In this document: positions 35,075 to 44,165 of the stretch, piece after piece
Position numbering within the stretch: position 1 is the first letter of the stretch
How the letters are laid out: each line of letters starts with the position of its first letter
Assembly: GCA_964621185.1 (NCBI GenBank)
Contig: CAZULM010000016.1
Span: 38,048 to 102,047, forward strand
Length of the DNA stretch: 64,000 nucleotides
Source: M3007 sp964621185
GTDB lineage: Bacteria; Bacteroidota; Bacteroidia; Chitinophagales; Saprospiraceae
Reading direction: 5' to 3'
The notes under the pieces: model-generated
Database searches by the model: none
Seen by the model: only the letters and a program-made list of their open reading frames with translations
What the model was told of the DNA's origin: nothing
Made by a program: the position numbers and the translations under genes

Positions 35075-36556
35075 CTATTGAACTACCAGAACCTTTGAAT
35101 AATGCATTCCAGAACTGTTTTGCAAAACAATACAATAAATCCCGCTTACTAAGTTGGAAATATCCAATTCAACCGTTGATTGATGCTCCTCGATCGGCTG
35201 GAATATTAGTCGGTTTCCAGTCATGTCATAAAGGCTGAGTACACTAAAAGTTACCTTTTCCCATTGGATGTTTACGCGATTGGATGCAGGGTTTGGGCTT
35301 GTTCTTACCGAAAGATCCACGGTTGACTCCTCGAATGTAGAAACCGAAATGCCTAAAGTATCGCAAGGGCTACCTTGAAAATCATAAAGCCTGTAATTAG
35401 GTAGGTTGGGCAGTGTCCTCATGTTCTGCACTGGCAATGCTAGTCCCCTAAATTGAAACCCAATATTTCCCGTTGGGTCTTCAGGTTTAGTGCACACGTG
35501 GTAATAAGACCCTCTGCCCATAGTGGACAGGTACAGCTTCCCGTCTCCCCCATATTGGAAAAGGCCTAAGCTGGTGCCCAACAAGCTCAAAAAATCGACA
35601 ATCGTATCTAAGGTAGGTGGTAGTGTTTTTAAGTTCACTGCCATAACAGACATTTGTGTGGAGGCAAGTATTTTGCTGCCGTCTGGTGTAAAGGCAATCC
35701 CTCCACCACCAAATGCGTTCGGTGGGAATGGGATGTGTCTTGGATTTGAAAAGAGCCCAGAGCAACGATCGAAACTATTGATAAATATCCCGCAACTGTG
35801 TTGCCGGGCATATTGATTTCCCTGAAGAGAAAACGCACCTGTTCCAATATATCTACAACTGATTGTTTCTCCAATATGTTGAATTTCAGAGACATGAACT
35901 CCTGTACTTGAGATCAAAAACCTATGATAGGCGTTTGTGCCATATTCTGGCACTACGACCCACCAGTCGCGTCCATTCCCGTGCCTTACAGCAGAAAAAG
36001 GAGCTAAATTCCGTTTGTCTGCAAGTATGTTGTTTTTAGACACAACTTTACCCAAGCCGCCGTTCGCGGTCATGTCGATCAGACTATAATAGAAAGGCCC
36101 ATAAGTCAATTTCTTTTCCAGCGCATAATTTACGCCAATGTGCAATAGAATATATTTCGAATTGCTGCCTGGGAATGGAATGGCCATGGCACCAAATGGG
36201 GCGACATAACCCGATGTGCCGCAAGTCCAGTCGTTCATTTCGCCGGGATTAATCCCGGCACCGTTTTCCATAGTGTCACCTAAGGCATTCGCTATATAGC
36301 ATCCATTGGTATAAAATATCAGTTTGCCCAAGCTATCGACCATACTGGCAGACGTGCTTTCAAAATTCATCTTCAGGTCTTTTTCCACAAGTTCTAGCCC
36401 CGTTTGATGGAACCGGATAAATGCATTGCCATAACTAGGTTGCCCTGAACTTTCCTTAGCGCCAAATAGCCAATACCGGTCGGGATAAACCTGCCCTTGA
36501 AGTAGATTTACAAGTAAGAAAAGGCCAATCATCAAGGTTCCGCTATTTTTTTTCAT
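35075..36556 (-). CDS. T9SS-exported beta-propeller-like protein
   Basis: 493 residues. Signal peptide MKKNSGTLMIGLFLLVNLLQ. The body has features of T9SS propeller proteins that narrate a state: YWLFGAKESSGQPSYG, LGKLIFYTNGCYI, HGNGRDWWVVVPEYG, FTPDGSKILAST and DGKLYLSTMG. A T9SS domain ends it (SPNPASNRVNIQWEKV, then SGIYCIVLQN and KVLVVQ). It is a paralogue of the gene just upstream, and its start codon lies inside the last codons of that gene. Confidence 0.88.
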   Translation of the reverse strand: MKKNSGTLMIGLFLLVNLLQGQVYPDRYWLFGAKESSGQPSYGNAFIRFHQTGLELVEKDLKMNFESTSASMVDSLGKLIFYTNGCYIANALGDTMENGAGINPGEMNDWTCGTSGYVAPFGAMAIPFPGSNSKYILLHIGVNYALEKKLTYGPFYYSLIDMTANGGLGKVVSKNNILADKRNLAPFSAVRHGNGRDWWVVVPEYGTNAYHRFLISSTGVHVSEIQHIGETISCRYIGTGAFSLQGNQYARQHSCGIFINSFDRCSGLFSNPRHIPFPPNAFGGGGIAFTPDGSKILASTQMSVMAVNLKTLPPTLDTIVDFLSLLGTSLGLFQYGGDGKLYLSTMGRGSYYHVCTKPEDPTGNIGFQFRGLALPVQNMRTLPNLPNYRLYDFQGSPCDTLGISVSTFEESTVDLSVRTSPNPASNRVNIQWEKVTFSVLSLYDMTGNRLIFQPIEEHQSTVELDISNLVSGIYCIVLQNSSGMHYSKVLVVQ

Positions 36557-37979
36557 CTCTGGTGTCCTTTTTTTGTTTTTGAACGAATTGGTTATTCTTC
36601 AACACTTCTACTGGAGAAAAGGGGGGTTTGGGAGGCTCCTTGGGTGCTTCTGGCACACGGAATGATTCGGGCAGTTTTAGATACCTTATTGATTCCGTAT
36701 TCTTAATTTGAAGCGGAACTTGCCAAGGGACATGGTGGAAGCTGCTTTCTGCCGAGCCGGAATACGGGAGTGTGTCACAAGGGGAATTGAGGGACCGGCC
36801 TAAACGGTAGTGGGGGAAATAACAACGGGTTATATCATGTTTTTTAGGCAAAATTATACCACGTTGGCTAAAATCAGCAGCTAAAAGCGGTGCCTGAGGG
36901 CGGTTTAGGATATGGTAGGTATTTGTCTCAGCAAAGGTTGTATAATAGACTTTGTTGTCACTAGTTAATTGTGGTAACAAAAAATGTGTATAATCCGGAG
37001 GGGCGGGACTTGCTCCATATTCGTAACGCCCAATAGTATCAAAAGAAATTGTCGGTGCGTCTATCGTAAGCATGTCCAATTGGTACACCACTAAATGCGT
37101 CCCAACATACAAAAAGCGAGAATCTGCCGAAAAAGCATTTGAAGCTGTCCAAAATGCGGGAGGTTGGTAGGGCAAAACCCTGGGATGGCTCAAAAGGCCA
37201 GAGCAACGGTCAAAATCGTAAATCCACAGTCCTGACACATCGTCGTTGTTTACAAAATACCTGCCATCGGGCGAAGCCAAATGATAGCCAGAGCTGCTTG
37301 CAAAAGCATCTGGGGTAATTGCCTGGTCGAACTTAAAATGGATTCCTGTTGGGTCCACCAAAAAAGTTTGGTATTTGTTGTTCAAATAATCTCCGACTAT
37401 TAGCCACCAGTCACGACCGTTCCCATGCTTTATGGCCACTGGACTTGGTATATCTCCATCAGCAAGTGTATCATTTTTTGACAAGACCTTGCCAAGCCCT
37501 CCATTTGCGTTCATATCGATGGTGGAATAATACAATGTAGGAAATGCCGGGTTGATTAGGTGGTCGTTGTTGGCAGAAGTGTGGATAAGGTAATAACGGT
37601 TATGAAACCCTGGGGCCGGAATTGCAAATCCACCAGTGATAGATGGATATCCGAACACATAATGTTCCCAAATAGAGCCTGGATTTATGGTATCGCCATT
37701 CTCCATGATTTGGTGCAAACGGGTCCGTACCGCCCTGCCATTGGTATGGAAAAGCATGTTGCCGGAAGAATCACTGCATATCGCACAATAAGGCCCGTAA
37801 TATTGACGGATGTTTTCAACAGAAAAGGTGGGATACCCTTGATCGAAGTGCACGATAACCCCATTCGGGACATTGTAAGGCTGGCCACTGATGCCATAAA
37901 TCCAATTGTTGTCGTGAAACTGAGCTGAAACTAATGAGGTTGCCAGTAAGAAGAACAGGAGGCAGGAATGCTGTTTCAT
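36543..37979 (-). CDS. Exported beta-propeller-like protein lacking a T9SS domain
   Basis: 478 residues. Signal peptide MKQHSCLLFFLLATSLVSAQ. It shares with the downstream gene the blocks HGNGRDWWLIVGDYLNN, YSTIDMNANGGLGKVLSK and FDRCSGLLSHPRVLP. The C-terminus is unlike a sorting domain: a proline-rich stretch (PEAPKEPPKPPFSPVEVL) and a charged tail ending TRDEKK. How it stays in or leaves the periplasm is unclear. The end overlaps the next start by 14 bp, with a run of eight A's in the overlap. The start at 37979 is set by the signal peptide. A terminator lies just upstream. Confidence 0.86.
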   Translation of the reverse strand: MKQHSCLLFFLLATSLVSAQFHDNNWIYGISGQPYNVPNGVIVHFDQGYPTFSVENIRQYYGPYCAICSDSSGNMLFHTNGRAVRTRLHQIMENGDTINPGSIWEHYVFGYPSITGGFAIPAPGFHNRYYLIHTSANNDHLINPAFPTLYYSTIDMNANGGLGKVLSKNDTLADGDIPSPVAIKHGNGRDWWLIVGDYLNNKYQTFLVDPTGIHFKFDQAITPDAFASSSGYHLASPDGRYFVNNDDVSGLWIYDFDRCSGLLSHPRVLPYQPPAFWTASNAFSADSRFLYVGTHLVVYQLDMLTIDAPTISFDTIGRYEYGASPAPPDYTHFLLPQLTSDNKVYYTTFAETNTYHILNRPQAPLLAADFSQRGIILPKKHDITRCYFPHYRLGRSLNSPCDTLPYSGSAESSFHHVPWQVPLQIKNTESIRYLKLPESFRVPEAPKEPPKPPFSPVEVLKNNQFVQKQKKDTRDEKK

Positions 37980-38000
37980 GAGAAAATAAATCTGCGAAAA

Positions 38001-38040
38001 TAAAAGTGCCAGGCAACAAAAATGCATGTTGCCTGGCAAA
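38001..38040 (-). terminator. Terminator after the beta-helix gene
   Basis: Perfect 12-bp stem TGCCAGGCAACA (38007-38018) with TGTTGCCTGGCA (38027-38038), followed on the minus strand by CTTTTATTTT. Confidence 0.85.
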
Positions 38041-38044
38041 AAAA

Positions 38045-40822
38045 TTATTTCAAGATAGCTATTTTGGACCTAAATGCAATACTAGAGGCATCGCTAATTT
38101 CTAACAGGTAAATGCCATTTTGAAGCCCATTTACAGTGTAAAACAACTGTTCTCCTGTAGCTGCCCATTCGTTGATTAGTTTTCCTGACAAGTTGTACAG
38201 CCGAACTTTGCCATCATTCAAAGGTGTGCCCAAGGTGATGAAAAATGCATCCTGGAGCGGGTTCGGGTACACTTTTGCTTGGATTGCCAGTTCTTGGTCG
38301 TTCGAACCATGTTCTTGTGATTCAGGAGGGCAATCGCCTTCCAAAACAGCATCCAATTGTAGCATGGCGCGGGCCAAAGCTACCCCAATCCCACCTTCAT
38401 ACCGGCATTGGTGCGATATTGCTTGCAGGTTCAAAAGTTGGGCTTCGGTAATAGTGCCGGTTTCGGATGCAGCATCTGTTATGGCAACTTGCAGGACAGA
38501 CTTCAAGTTCTGCTCGTAGGGAGCAGTTGTAACAATGGCATTCAAGTCAGAAAGCAGTTGCGATGTCGAGCCAGAAGGGGCAGGCTCTGTCATGTCAACC
38601 ATGCCCCTATATACCCGTGCAAATTTTCCAACATTTGTGTAAAACTTGCTTTGATACCAATTGTATTCTGGGCTGCCCACCGGCTGCAAATCTGGGTTGG
38701 TGGCTAATTTGTCGAATAGCTGAAATTCTGACTCCCAAGTATTGGCCGCAAACCCGCGATAAGGATAGTGGACACCTGTCAACAAAGCTTTTTCAACTTC
38801 ATCCAGTGATCTTGGTGCCGGCATACTGCAAGCAATCGGAAGCGGAACTTGCTCTGTATTTGGCCCCAAAAACCAATTGGGATCGTTGCCTCCCGACTCT
38901 ACCACCCGAGGGTCTGCCCAGCGGCTCGAATTTTGATTGGGGGTGGTAATGCGGAACAGGGACTTCCGGACTTGTTGAATGTCAGAAATATTAAAGGGGT
39001 TATACCCTGTAAACCTCATAAACGCCTCTCTCCCAGAACCAGAATTCCATGTATTGTCCTTGTAAATTTGCTGGCCGATTTCTGTCCCGTCCTGAACCAA
39101 GCCAACTCCTGCCGTTGCGTGATTGTTGAAACTGTTTCTTGATAGGCCTGAACCCAGGCAGATGTTGGAGAATCGCATCCCGTACAAAAGAAGATCTGTA
39201 TTGTTACAGTTGTAGTAACATTGAGGGGAGTCTGCGATGTCAAAAGCGAATTCATTGTTAAATCCGGGTATCGCGTTTCCAATAATACTGTTGCCATTCC
39301 AGCTGAAATTTTTGCAATTGGACATGGCAACCCCCTTAAACTCGTTAGGGCTCGAAAAAAACAGTGTACCCTCATCGTACAGTTCGTTATTTGACCCTAC
39401 CCCACCTTCAATTAGCGTCATGTTAAAGCAATGCAATTTGTAATTGTCGTCCGTTGGCCTGGCTCGGTGATACATTTTGTTAGCAATAAACCTAAATCCT
39501 TTTCCCGAAGTTGGTGCCCCAGACAAAGCCTTAACGCCATTCTTTAAACCAGTAATCAGGGAATTGTCGTCAAAAAAGCAATTCTGCACGAGAAATGATG
39601 ACATGTTCAAGGGGATGAACTGCGCGGGATTGACAACAGCTGTTATTGCATCTTTGGCGAAACCAACAAAATTTGAATTGCTAACATTCAAAAAGGTTGA
39701 AGGTGAAGACCCGTTGAGCCTATAGCTGTAAATTCCATATTTTGCACCTTCGAATTTGGTGTTCGTCACGGTTGCGTTGGAACTAAATAGCTGGATGCCA
39801 TCTCCAGCAGATGGAAGTACGGAACTGGTTGAATATACAATTGTGGTTAGGTCTGAGCCAGTATTGCCCAATCCGCTTAGCGTTAAGGTTCCAGAGTTTA
39901 CTGCTATTGAAGCGTTGGAAGTACCTATGTTTGACCGACCAACATCCTGGAACCTGGTATTGTAAACGCTTACTGCCGATTGGATGACAAGTAGCCCTAT
40001 GCACCCCTGTAGGCTTCCAAAAGTGTTGGTATAATTCCGAAACAAGTTTTGGGCAGTGCCGCCAATCGTAATGTTGTTGATCGCATTTACCACTACACCT
40101 TGCGATGGGAAAAAACCTGCGTGAGGTGCTTTGAGCGCCTCCTCACCAGCAAAAGTATTGCCAGAAATTCCACCCCCTGATGAATAATTGATTTGTCCGG
40201 TAACTCCTGTGCCCAGCCGAACGGAAACCAAGTTTCTCTTGAACTGGTTGCCTGTCAATGATATGGTCGCACTTGGCTGAACGTTTATTGCAGTTAAAGC
40301 ATCAAAAACATTAGAGTTTTCGAGGATTAGTGTAGCGCTAGGCCAAACATCAATCTGGTTCCACATTGTACTACAACCTGTAACAGTTGAACCTTGAATG
40401 GTCAGCTTCTTTCCAGGACGAACGCTCAGTTCGCTTGTGTTGTCTGCAAAAACTACAACAGAACCTGGAGGAAAAGTGTAGCCATTGGGATCCGATATGT
40501 CAACGCGAAGCAGACCTTTGATTACGACCCTTTGAACAGTTGTTGCCGACATGGCAGCGCTTACAATGATGTTTTGATTTATTGCATTTTGCATAGACCC
40601 CTGAATAGCAGCACTTGTCGCATCGATACACTTATAGGTGCTGGGGTCACCTAATCCGCTTACGCAACTGGATGAGACACCTAAACATGGCAATTGTGCA
40701 AAAGTATTTGAAAGGAATAGCAGCAGAAGTGCAAGTGTGGAAAAAGCCCCTTTATTATTTTTTGTAATTATTGTGTTGAGGGGGGGGGGGGTAAAACCCT
40801 GATAAGCATGATTGTTTCTCAT
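38045..40822 (-). CDS. T9SS-exported parallel beta-helix surface protein with poly-C tract
   Basis: 925 residues. The ATG at 40822 is followed by 24 residues of odd N-terminal leader (MRNNHAYQGFTPPPLNTIIT) before the signal peptide FSTLALLLLFLSNTFAQ. The central part (about 60-640) is Asn/Ser/Thr-rich with short repeated strands (GNTFAGEEALKAP, NVFDALTAINVQPSATISL), typical of right-handed parallel beta-helices. A T9SS domain ends the protein (VYPNPLQDAFFITLG, then NGIYLLEISDAS and KIAILK). A run of 12 C's inside codons 11-15 lies between the start codon and the signal peptide, so a slip would stop expression. Its neighbours are two related exported proteins with a terminator between. Confidence 0.88.
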   Translation of the reverse strand: MRNNHAYQGFTPPPLNTIITKNNKGAFSTLALLLLFLSNTFAQLPCLGVSSSCVSGLGDPSTYKCIDATSAAIQGSMQNAINQNIIVSAAMSATTVQRVVIKGLLRVDISDPNGYTFPPGSVVVFADNTSELSVRPGKKLTIQGSTVTGCSTMWNQIDVWPSATLILENSNVFDALTAINVQPSATISLTGNQFKRNLVSVRLGTGVTGQINYSSGGGISGNTFAGEEALKAPHAGFFPSQGVVVNAINNITIGGTAQNLFRNYTNTFGSLQGCIGLLVIQSAVSVYNTRFQDVGRSNIGTSNASIAVNSGTLTLSGLGNTGSDLTTIVYSTSSVLPSAGDGIQLFSSNATVTNTKFEGAKYGIYSYRLNGSSPSTFLNVSNSNFVGFAKDAITAVVNPAQFIPLNMSSFLVQNCFFDDNSLITGLKNGVKALSGAPTSGKGFRFIANKMYHRARPTDDNYKLHCFNMTLIEGGVGSNNELYDEGTLFFSSPNEFKGVAMSNCKNFSWNGNSIIGNAIPGFNNEFAFDIADSPQCYYNCNNTDLLLYGMRFSNICLGSGLSRNSFNNHATAGVGLVQDGTEIGQQIYKDNTWNSGSGREAFMRFTGYNPFNISDIQQVRKSLFRITTPNQNSSRWADPRVVESGGNDPNWFLGPNTEQVPLPIACSMPAPRSLDEVEKALLTGVHYPYRGFAANTWESEFQLFDKLATNPDLQPVGSPEYNWYQSKFYTNVGKFARVYRGMVDMTEPAPSGSTSQLLSDLNAIVTTAPYEQNLKSVLQVAITDAASETGTITEAQLLNLQAISHQCRYEGGIGVALARAMLQLDAVLEGDCPPESQEHGSNDQELAIQAKVYPNPLQDAFFITLGTPLNDGKVRLYNLSGKLINEWAATGEQLFYTVNGLQNGIYLLEISDASSIAFRSKIAILK
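40780..40791. repeat. Homopolymer of 12 G (12 C in the coding strand)
   Basis: It encodes the end of Thr, three Pro and the start of Leu near residue 12 of the beta-helix protein. No Met codon follows before the signal peptide, so the tract decides the frame of the whole protein. Confidence 0.95.
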
Positions 40823-41164
40823 GATAAAGTAGTTGTGTTGGTGAAAAGTAAACAAGTTTAACTGCCGAGCTGAACACAGTCGGCAAAACTTTCCCTGAGG
40901 CACACAAGAAAATTTAAAGAGATATTTGAAGCGATTATTCTTGGCGTAATTCGATATTGACGCTTTGATGAGAAAATGACGGATTATCAGTAGGCCTACT
41001 TGGCAAATGGTCAGTAACAGAGTCTCTAGAAAACTGGTCCCTGCAATTTGCGCTTACAAAGCTAACAGCAAAAATCCGCTCCGCCAAGCATTTTCTTGGG
41101 CGGGTCAAAACTTTAACAAAATTCAAAACCTCAGTGCCTGTTTGGTGTTCCTTATATTATAGGT
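40823..41164. other. Intergenic gap, divergent
   Basis: It separates the beta-helix gene from the Nif3-like gene. I see no full promoter match, tRNA or hairpin. A 63-codon minus-strand frame (40935-41126) has no motif and is not supported. Confidence 0.6.
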
Positions 41165-41956
41165 ATGACAAACATCCACCACATCCTCTCCATCCTCGAA
41201 GCCGTAGCGCCGCCGCACCTGCAGGAATCCTACGACAACGCGGGCCTCATCGTCGGTAACCCCGATGACGCGGTGAAAGGCGTTTTGTTCTGCCTCGACT
41301 CCACGGAAGCCATTGTCGATGAGGCCGTAAGCCTGGGTTGCAACCTGATTGTAGCCCACCACCCCATCGTGTTCCGCGGCCTCAAGCGGCTGAACGGCGC
41401 CAGCTACATCGAGCGCACCGTGATAAAGGCAATACAGCAGAACGTCGCCATCTACGCCATCCACACCAACCTCGACAACGTACACCGGCAGGGCGTGAAT
41501 GCCAAGATCGCAGAAAAGTTGGGGCTTTCCGATACACGGATACTGGCCCCGAAGGCGGGCGAAGGCCTGGAGGTGGGCGCAGGGCTTTTGGGCAAACTGC
41601 CCGAACCCATGCCGGAGCAGGCTTTCCTCCTGCACGTCAAACAAGCCATGCGAACCGCCTGTGTGCGCCATACCGCCTTGCGCGGCAAGCCTGTGTCTAC
41701 CGTGGCCGTCTGTGGCGGTGCCGGCAGCTTCCTGCTTCCAGATGCCCTGCGCGCCGGCGCCGACGCTTTTGTCACCGCCGATTTCAAATACCACGAGTTT
41801 TTTGACGCTGAAGGCAAGCTTGTGATCGCCGACATCGGGCATTACGAAAGCGAGCAATTTACGATTGAACTTTTATATGAGATAATACGCGAAAAACTCC
41901 CTACCTTTGCGCTCCATTTGACCAAACAGAGCACAAATCCGGTGCATTACCTCTAA
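41165..41956 (+). CDS. Nif3-like dinuclear metal centre protein
   Basis: 263 residues. Family landmarks: ESYDNAGLIVGNP, LIVAHHPIVFRGLKRL with the metal-binding His pair, AIYAIHTNLDN, and in the second half VAVCGGAGSFL, VTADFKYHEFFDAEGKL, DIGHYESEQF. Members (YbgI, NIF3) form toroid hexamers with two metal ions; one activity proposed is GTP cyclohydrolase-like, but the role is not settled. It is the short form: the PII-like insert usual in Bacteroidota is absent between LAPKAGEG and GAGLLGKL. It lies 58 bp before the zinc ribbon gene, a pair that is conserved in the phylum. Confidence 0.93.
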   Translation: MTNIHHILSILEAVAPPHLQESYDNAGLIVGNPDDAVKGVLFCLDSTEAIVDEAVSLGCNLIVAHHPIVFRGLKRLNGASYIERTVIKAIQQNVAIYAIHTNLDNVHRQGVNAKIAEKLGLSDTRILAPKAGEGLEVGAGLLGKLPEPMPEQAFLLHVKQAMRTACVRHTALRGKPVSTVAVCGGAGSFLLPDALRAGADAFVTADFKYHEFFDAEGKLVIADIGHYESEQFTIELLYEIIREKLPTFALHLTKQSTNPVHYL

Positions 41957-42014
41957 AAATCGCGTTTTTTGGCGCAATGCACCCAATTTATTATTCACTC
42001 ATTCACCAATAAGA

Positions 42015-42773
42015 ATGGCCGTAGAAGCATCCATTGCCGACAAACTCACCATGCTGTGGAATTTACAGCAGATTGATTCCCAATTAGACGAACTGCAAAT
42101 CCTGAAAGGCGAGTTGCCGATGGAAGTTGCAGACCTTGAGGACGAGGTAGCCGGCCTCGACACCCGCATCAAGAAGCTCAAGGCCGCCCTCAAAGAGAGC
42201 GAGCAGGACATTTCAAAGATGCAGACCGCTGCCAAGGAAGCTGATGCCAACATCAAGAAGTACCAAAAGCAGATAGACGAAGTCAAGAACAACCGCGAGT
42301 ACGAAGCGCTTACCAAAGAGATCGAACTGGCAAAGCTGGACATACAGCTCGCGGAAAAGCGCGTGCGGGAGGCAAAAGCCGGTCTGGACGCGAAAAAAGA
42401 GACCTTGGCCATCGCCGAGGCAAAGTACGAAGCGAAGCTCAAGGAACTGGAGGCCAAAAAGATTGAGCTGCAGGGCATCATCGAAAAAACCGAGAAGGAC
42501 GAGGAGAAGCTTCGCAACCAAAGCGAAAAGGCACGCAAAGGCATCGAAACCCGCCTCCTGAACGCATACGACAAAACCCGCCGCACCTATCGCAACGGCA
42601 TTGCCGTAGCAACGGTTGAGCGCAATTCCTGCGGAGGCTGCTTCAACCGGGTGCCGCCTCAGGCCAAATTGGAGATAGGCCTGCACAAGCGCGTCATCGC
42701 CTGCGAACACTGCGGCCGCATTTTGGTTGACCATACCATTTCGCACCCAGACGGCATGTTGGAAGAAGCCTGA
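42015..42773 (+). CDS. Coiled-coil protein with C4 zinc ribbon (CdsZ type)
   Basis: 252 residues. A long antiparallel coiled coil (about 10-180, rich in Lys, Glu and Ala) is followed by a zinc ribbon with Cys pairs CGGCF and CEHCGRI. This matches the CdsZ/HP0958-type family, associated with RNA or protein stability and, in some Bacteroidota, with cell control under stress. Its 5' neighbour is the Nif3-like gene, often linked to it. A stem-loop follows the stop. Confidence 0.88.
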   Translation: MAVEASIADKLTMLWNLQQIDSQLDELQILKGELPMEVADLEDEVAGLDTRIKKLKAALKESEQDISKMQTAAKEADANIKKYQKQIDEVKNNREYEALTKEIELAKLDIQLAEKRVREAKAGLDAKKETLAIAEAKYEAKLKELEAKKIELQGIIEKTEKDEEKLRNQSEKARKGIETRLLNAYDKTRRTYRNGIAVATVERNSCGGCFNRVPPQAKLEIGLHKRVIACEHCGRILVDHTISHPDGMLEEA

Positions 42774-42794
42774 GCACTGTTTCCATAAGGTTAA

Positions 42795-42830
42795 ACAAGA
42801 GCCATCCCGAGTATTCAGGGTGGCTCTTGT
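42795..42830. terminator. Stem-loop after the zinc ribbon gene
   Basis: ACAAGAGCCATCC pairs with GGTGGCTCTTGT around CGAGTATTCA (one G-T pair). There is no T-run on the plus side, so a weak or Rho-aided terminator is possible. Confidence 0.55.
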
Positions 42831-42927
42831 CGTTACCTTGAATATTTTTTGTCCAAAAAAGTGTTAAAGCCCTTGACAGTCTATGTTTTCTTCGTTTCTT
42901 GCATTGTTTTTTTTAATATCCTTTAAT

Positions 42928-43479
42928 ATGAAGCCTTCACACTCGCATCGGTTTCGCCTTGTATTATCTCTCTGGGCCCTAACTGTCTTCACGCCTCGCG
43001 CCGCTTTCGCGCAGGAATTTTCCATTTACGACAACATCCAGCAGTTGGAAGCCCGCATCCGCCAAGCGGGCGATGCGACCGTCGTGGTCAATTTTTGGGC
43101 GACTTGGTGCAAGCCTTGTGTGGAAGAACTGCCCTGTTTCGATGAGTTGAAAGCCCAGTATCCGGGCCATGACATCGAAGTGCTGTTGGTGAGCCTGGAC
43201 TTTAAGAGCCAGTTGGAAAAAAAGTTCGTCCCCTTTCTGCGGGCACAAAATATCAAGTCAGAAGTAGTATTGTTGGCCGATCAGGACGTGAACACCTGGA
43301 TGCCCCTCATCTATGAAGCCTGGGATGGCGCCATCCCGGCAACCATCGTCCTGAAGGGCGACAAGCGGGATTTCTCGCTCGGCAAGTTCGATTCCTTAGA
43401 AGAGCTAGACGCTTTCATTCAGCCATTTTTAGTCGATGCCGGCACGTTGTTGAAGCCCGTCACTTGCGGGGGGAAATAA
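42928..43479 (+). CDS. Exported thioredoxin-like protein (TlpA/ResA type)
   Basis: 183 residues from the ATG at 42928 (an upstream ATG at 42883 is possible). Signal peptide region LVLSLWALTVFTPRAAFAQ, then a thioredoxin fold with the active site WATWCKPCVEELP and cis-Pro region DGAIPATIVLKGDK. It probably reduces or reshuffles disulfides in the periplasm. The C-terminus carries another Cys (PVTCGGK). The next gene, 70 bp on, is another thioredoxin-fold protein. Confidence 0.92.
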   Translation: MKPSHSHRFRLVLSLWALTVFTPRAAFAQEFSIYDNIQQLEARIRQAGDATVVVNFWATWCKPCVEELPCFDELKAQYPGHDIEVLLVSLDFKSQLEKKFVPFLRAQNIKSEVVLLADQDVNTWMPLIYEAWDGAIPATIVLKGDKRDFSLGKFDSLEELDAFIQPFLVDAGTLLKPVTCGGK

Positions 43480-43549
43480 TATGTGGCATGTTATTTGAAA
43501 CACGCAGTCTCAATTCCAAGACGGTTACACCTTTAATATTTTTTTAGTC

Positions 43550-44161
43550 ATGAAGAGTATTAATCTCCCCACGATTATTCTCCTTGCCCTAGTCACATTT
43601 TGCTTCCAAAACTGGTCGGCGCAGTCAAGCTACATCGTTGGCGACAAAGCGGAAGATTTCTCGCTGAAAAATGTGGACGGCAAATTCGTCACGCTCTCCA
43701 ATTACAAAGGCTCCAAGGGCTTGCTGGTTATCTTCACCTGCAACCACTGCCCTTATGCCCAGATTTACGAGCAAAGGATCATCGACCTTCACCGGACTTA
43801 CGCCCCCCAAGGCGTGCCCGTGATGGCGATCAATCCCAACAGCCCCGCCATCGTACCGGAGGACAGCTACGAGGAGATGCAGAAACGCGCGCGCGCAAAA
43901 AAGTACCCCTTTGCATACCTCTTCGACGAGGAGCAAACGGTGATGCCCAAGTTTGGCGCCACGCGCACCCCGCACGTGTTCCTGCTCGATTCCAACCTCA
44001 TCGTACGGTACATCGGCGCCATCGACGACAACCCTGAGACGCCCAGCGCGGCCAGGAACCGCTGGGTGGAATCTGCCGTGAATTCTATGCTGGCAGGGCA
44101 GCTGCCTTCGCCCGATTTCACGCGGGCGGTGGGCTGCACCGTGAAAAAGAAGCCGAAATAG
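43550..44161 (+). CDS. Exported redoxin-family protein (AhpC/TSA-like)
   Basis: 203 residues. Signal peptide MKSINLPTIILLALVTFCFQ, then a redoxin fold: KAEDFSLKNVDGKFVTLSNY, the CxxC motif CNHCPYAQIYEQ, VPVMAINPNSPAIVPEDSY and GATRTPHVFLLDSN. The CNHC motif replaces the classic CxPC. The C-terminus ends VGCTVKKKPK with a third Cys. Relatives are annotated as thioredoxin family proteins of unknown partner. It is convergent with pyk, with 4 bp between the stops. Confidence 0.9.
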   Translation: MKSINLPTIILLALVTFCFQNWSAQSSYIVGDKAEDFSLKNVDGKFVTLSNYKGSKGLLVIFTCNHCPYAQIYEQRIIDLHRTYAPQGVPVMAINPNSPAIVPEDSYEEMQKRARAKKYPFAYLFDEEQTVMPKFGATRTPHVFLLDSNLIVRYIGAIDDNPETPSAARNRWVESAVNSMLAGQLPSPDFTRAVGCTVKKKPK

Positions 44162-44165
44162 GGGT

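Noticed and set aside
40935..41126. Minus-strand frame of 63 codons between the beta-helix and Nif3-like genes
   Set aside because: No start context, signal or motif; short enough to occur by chance.
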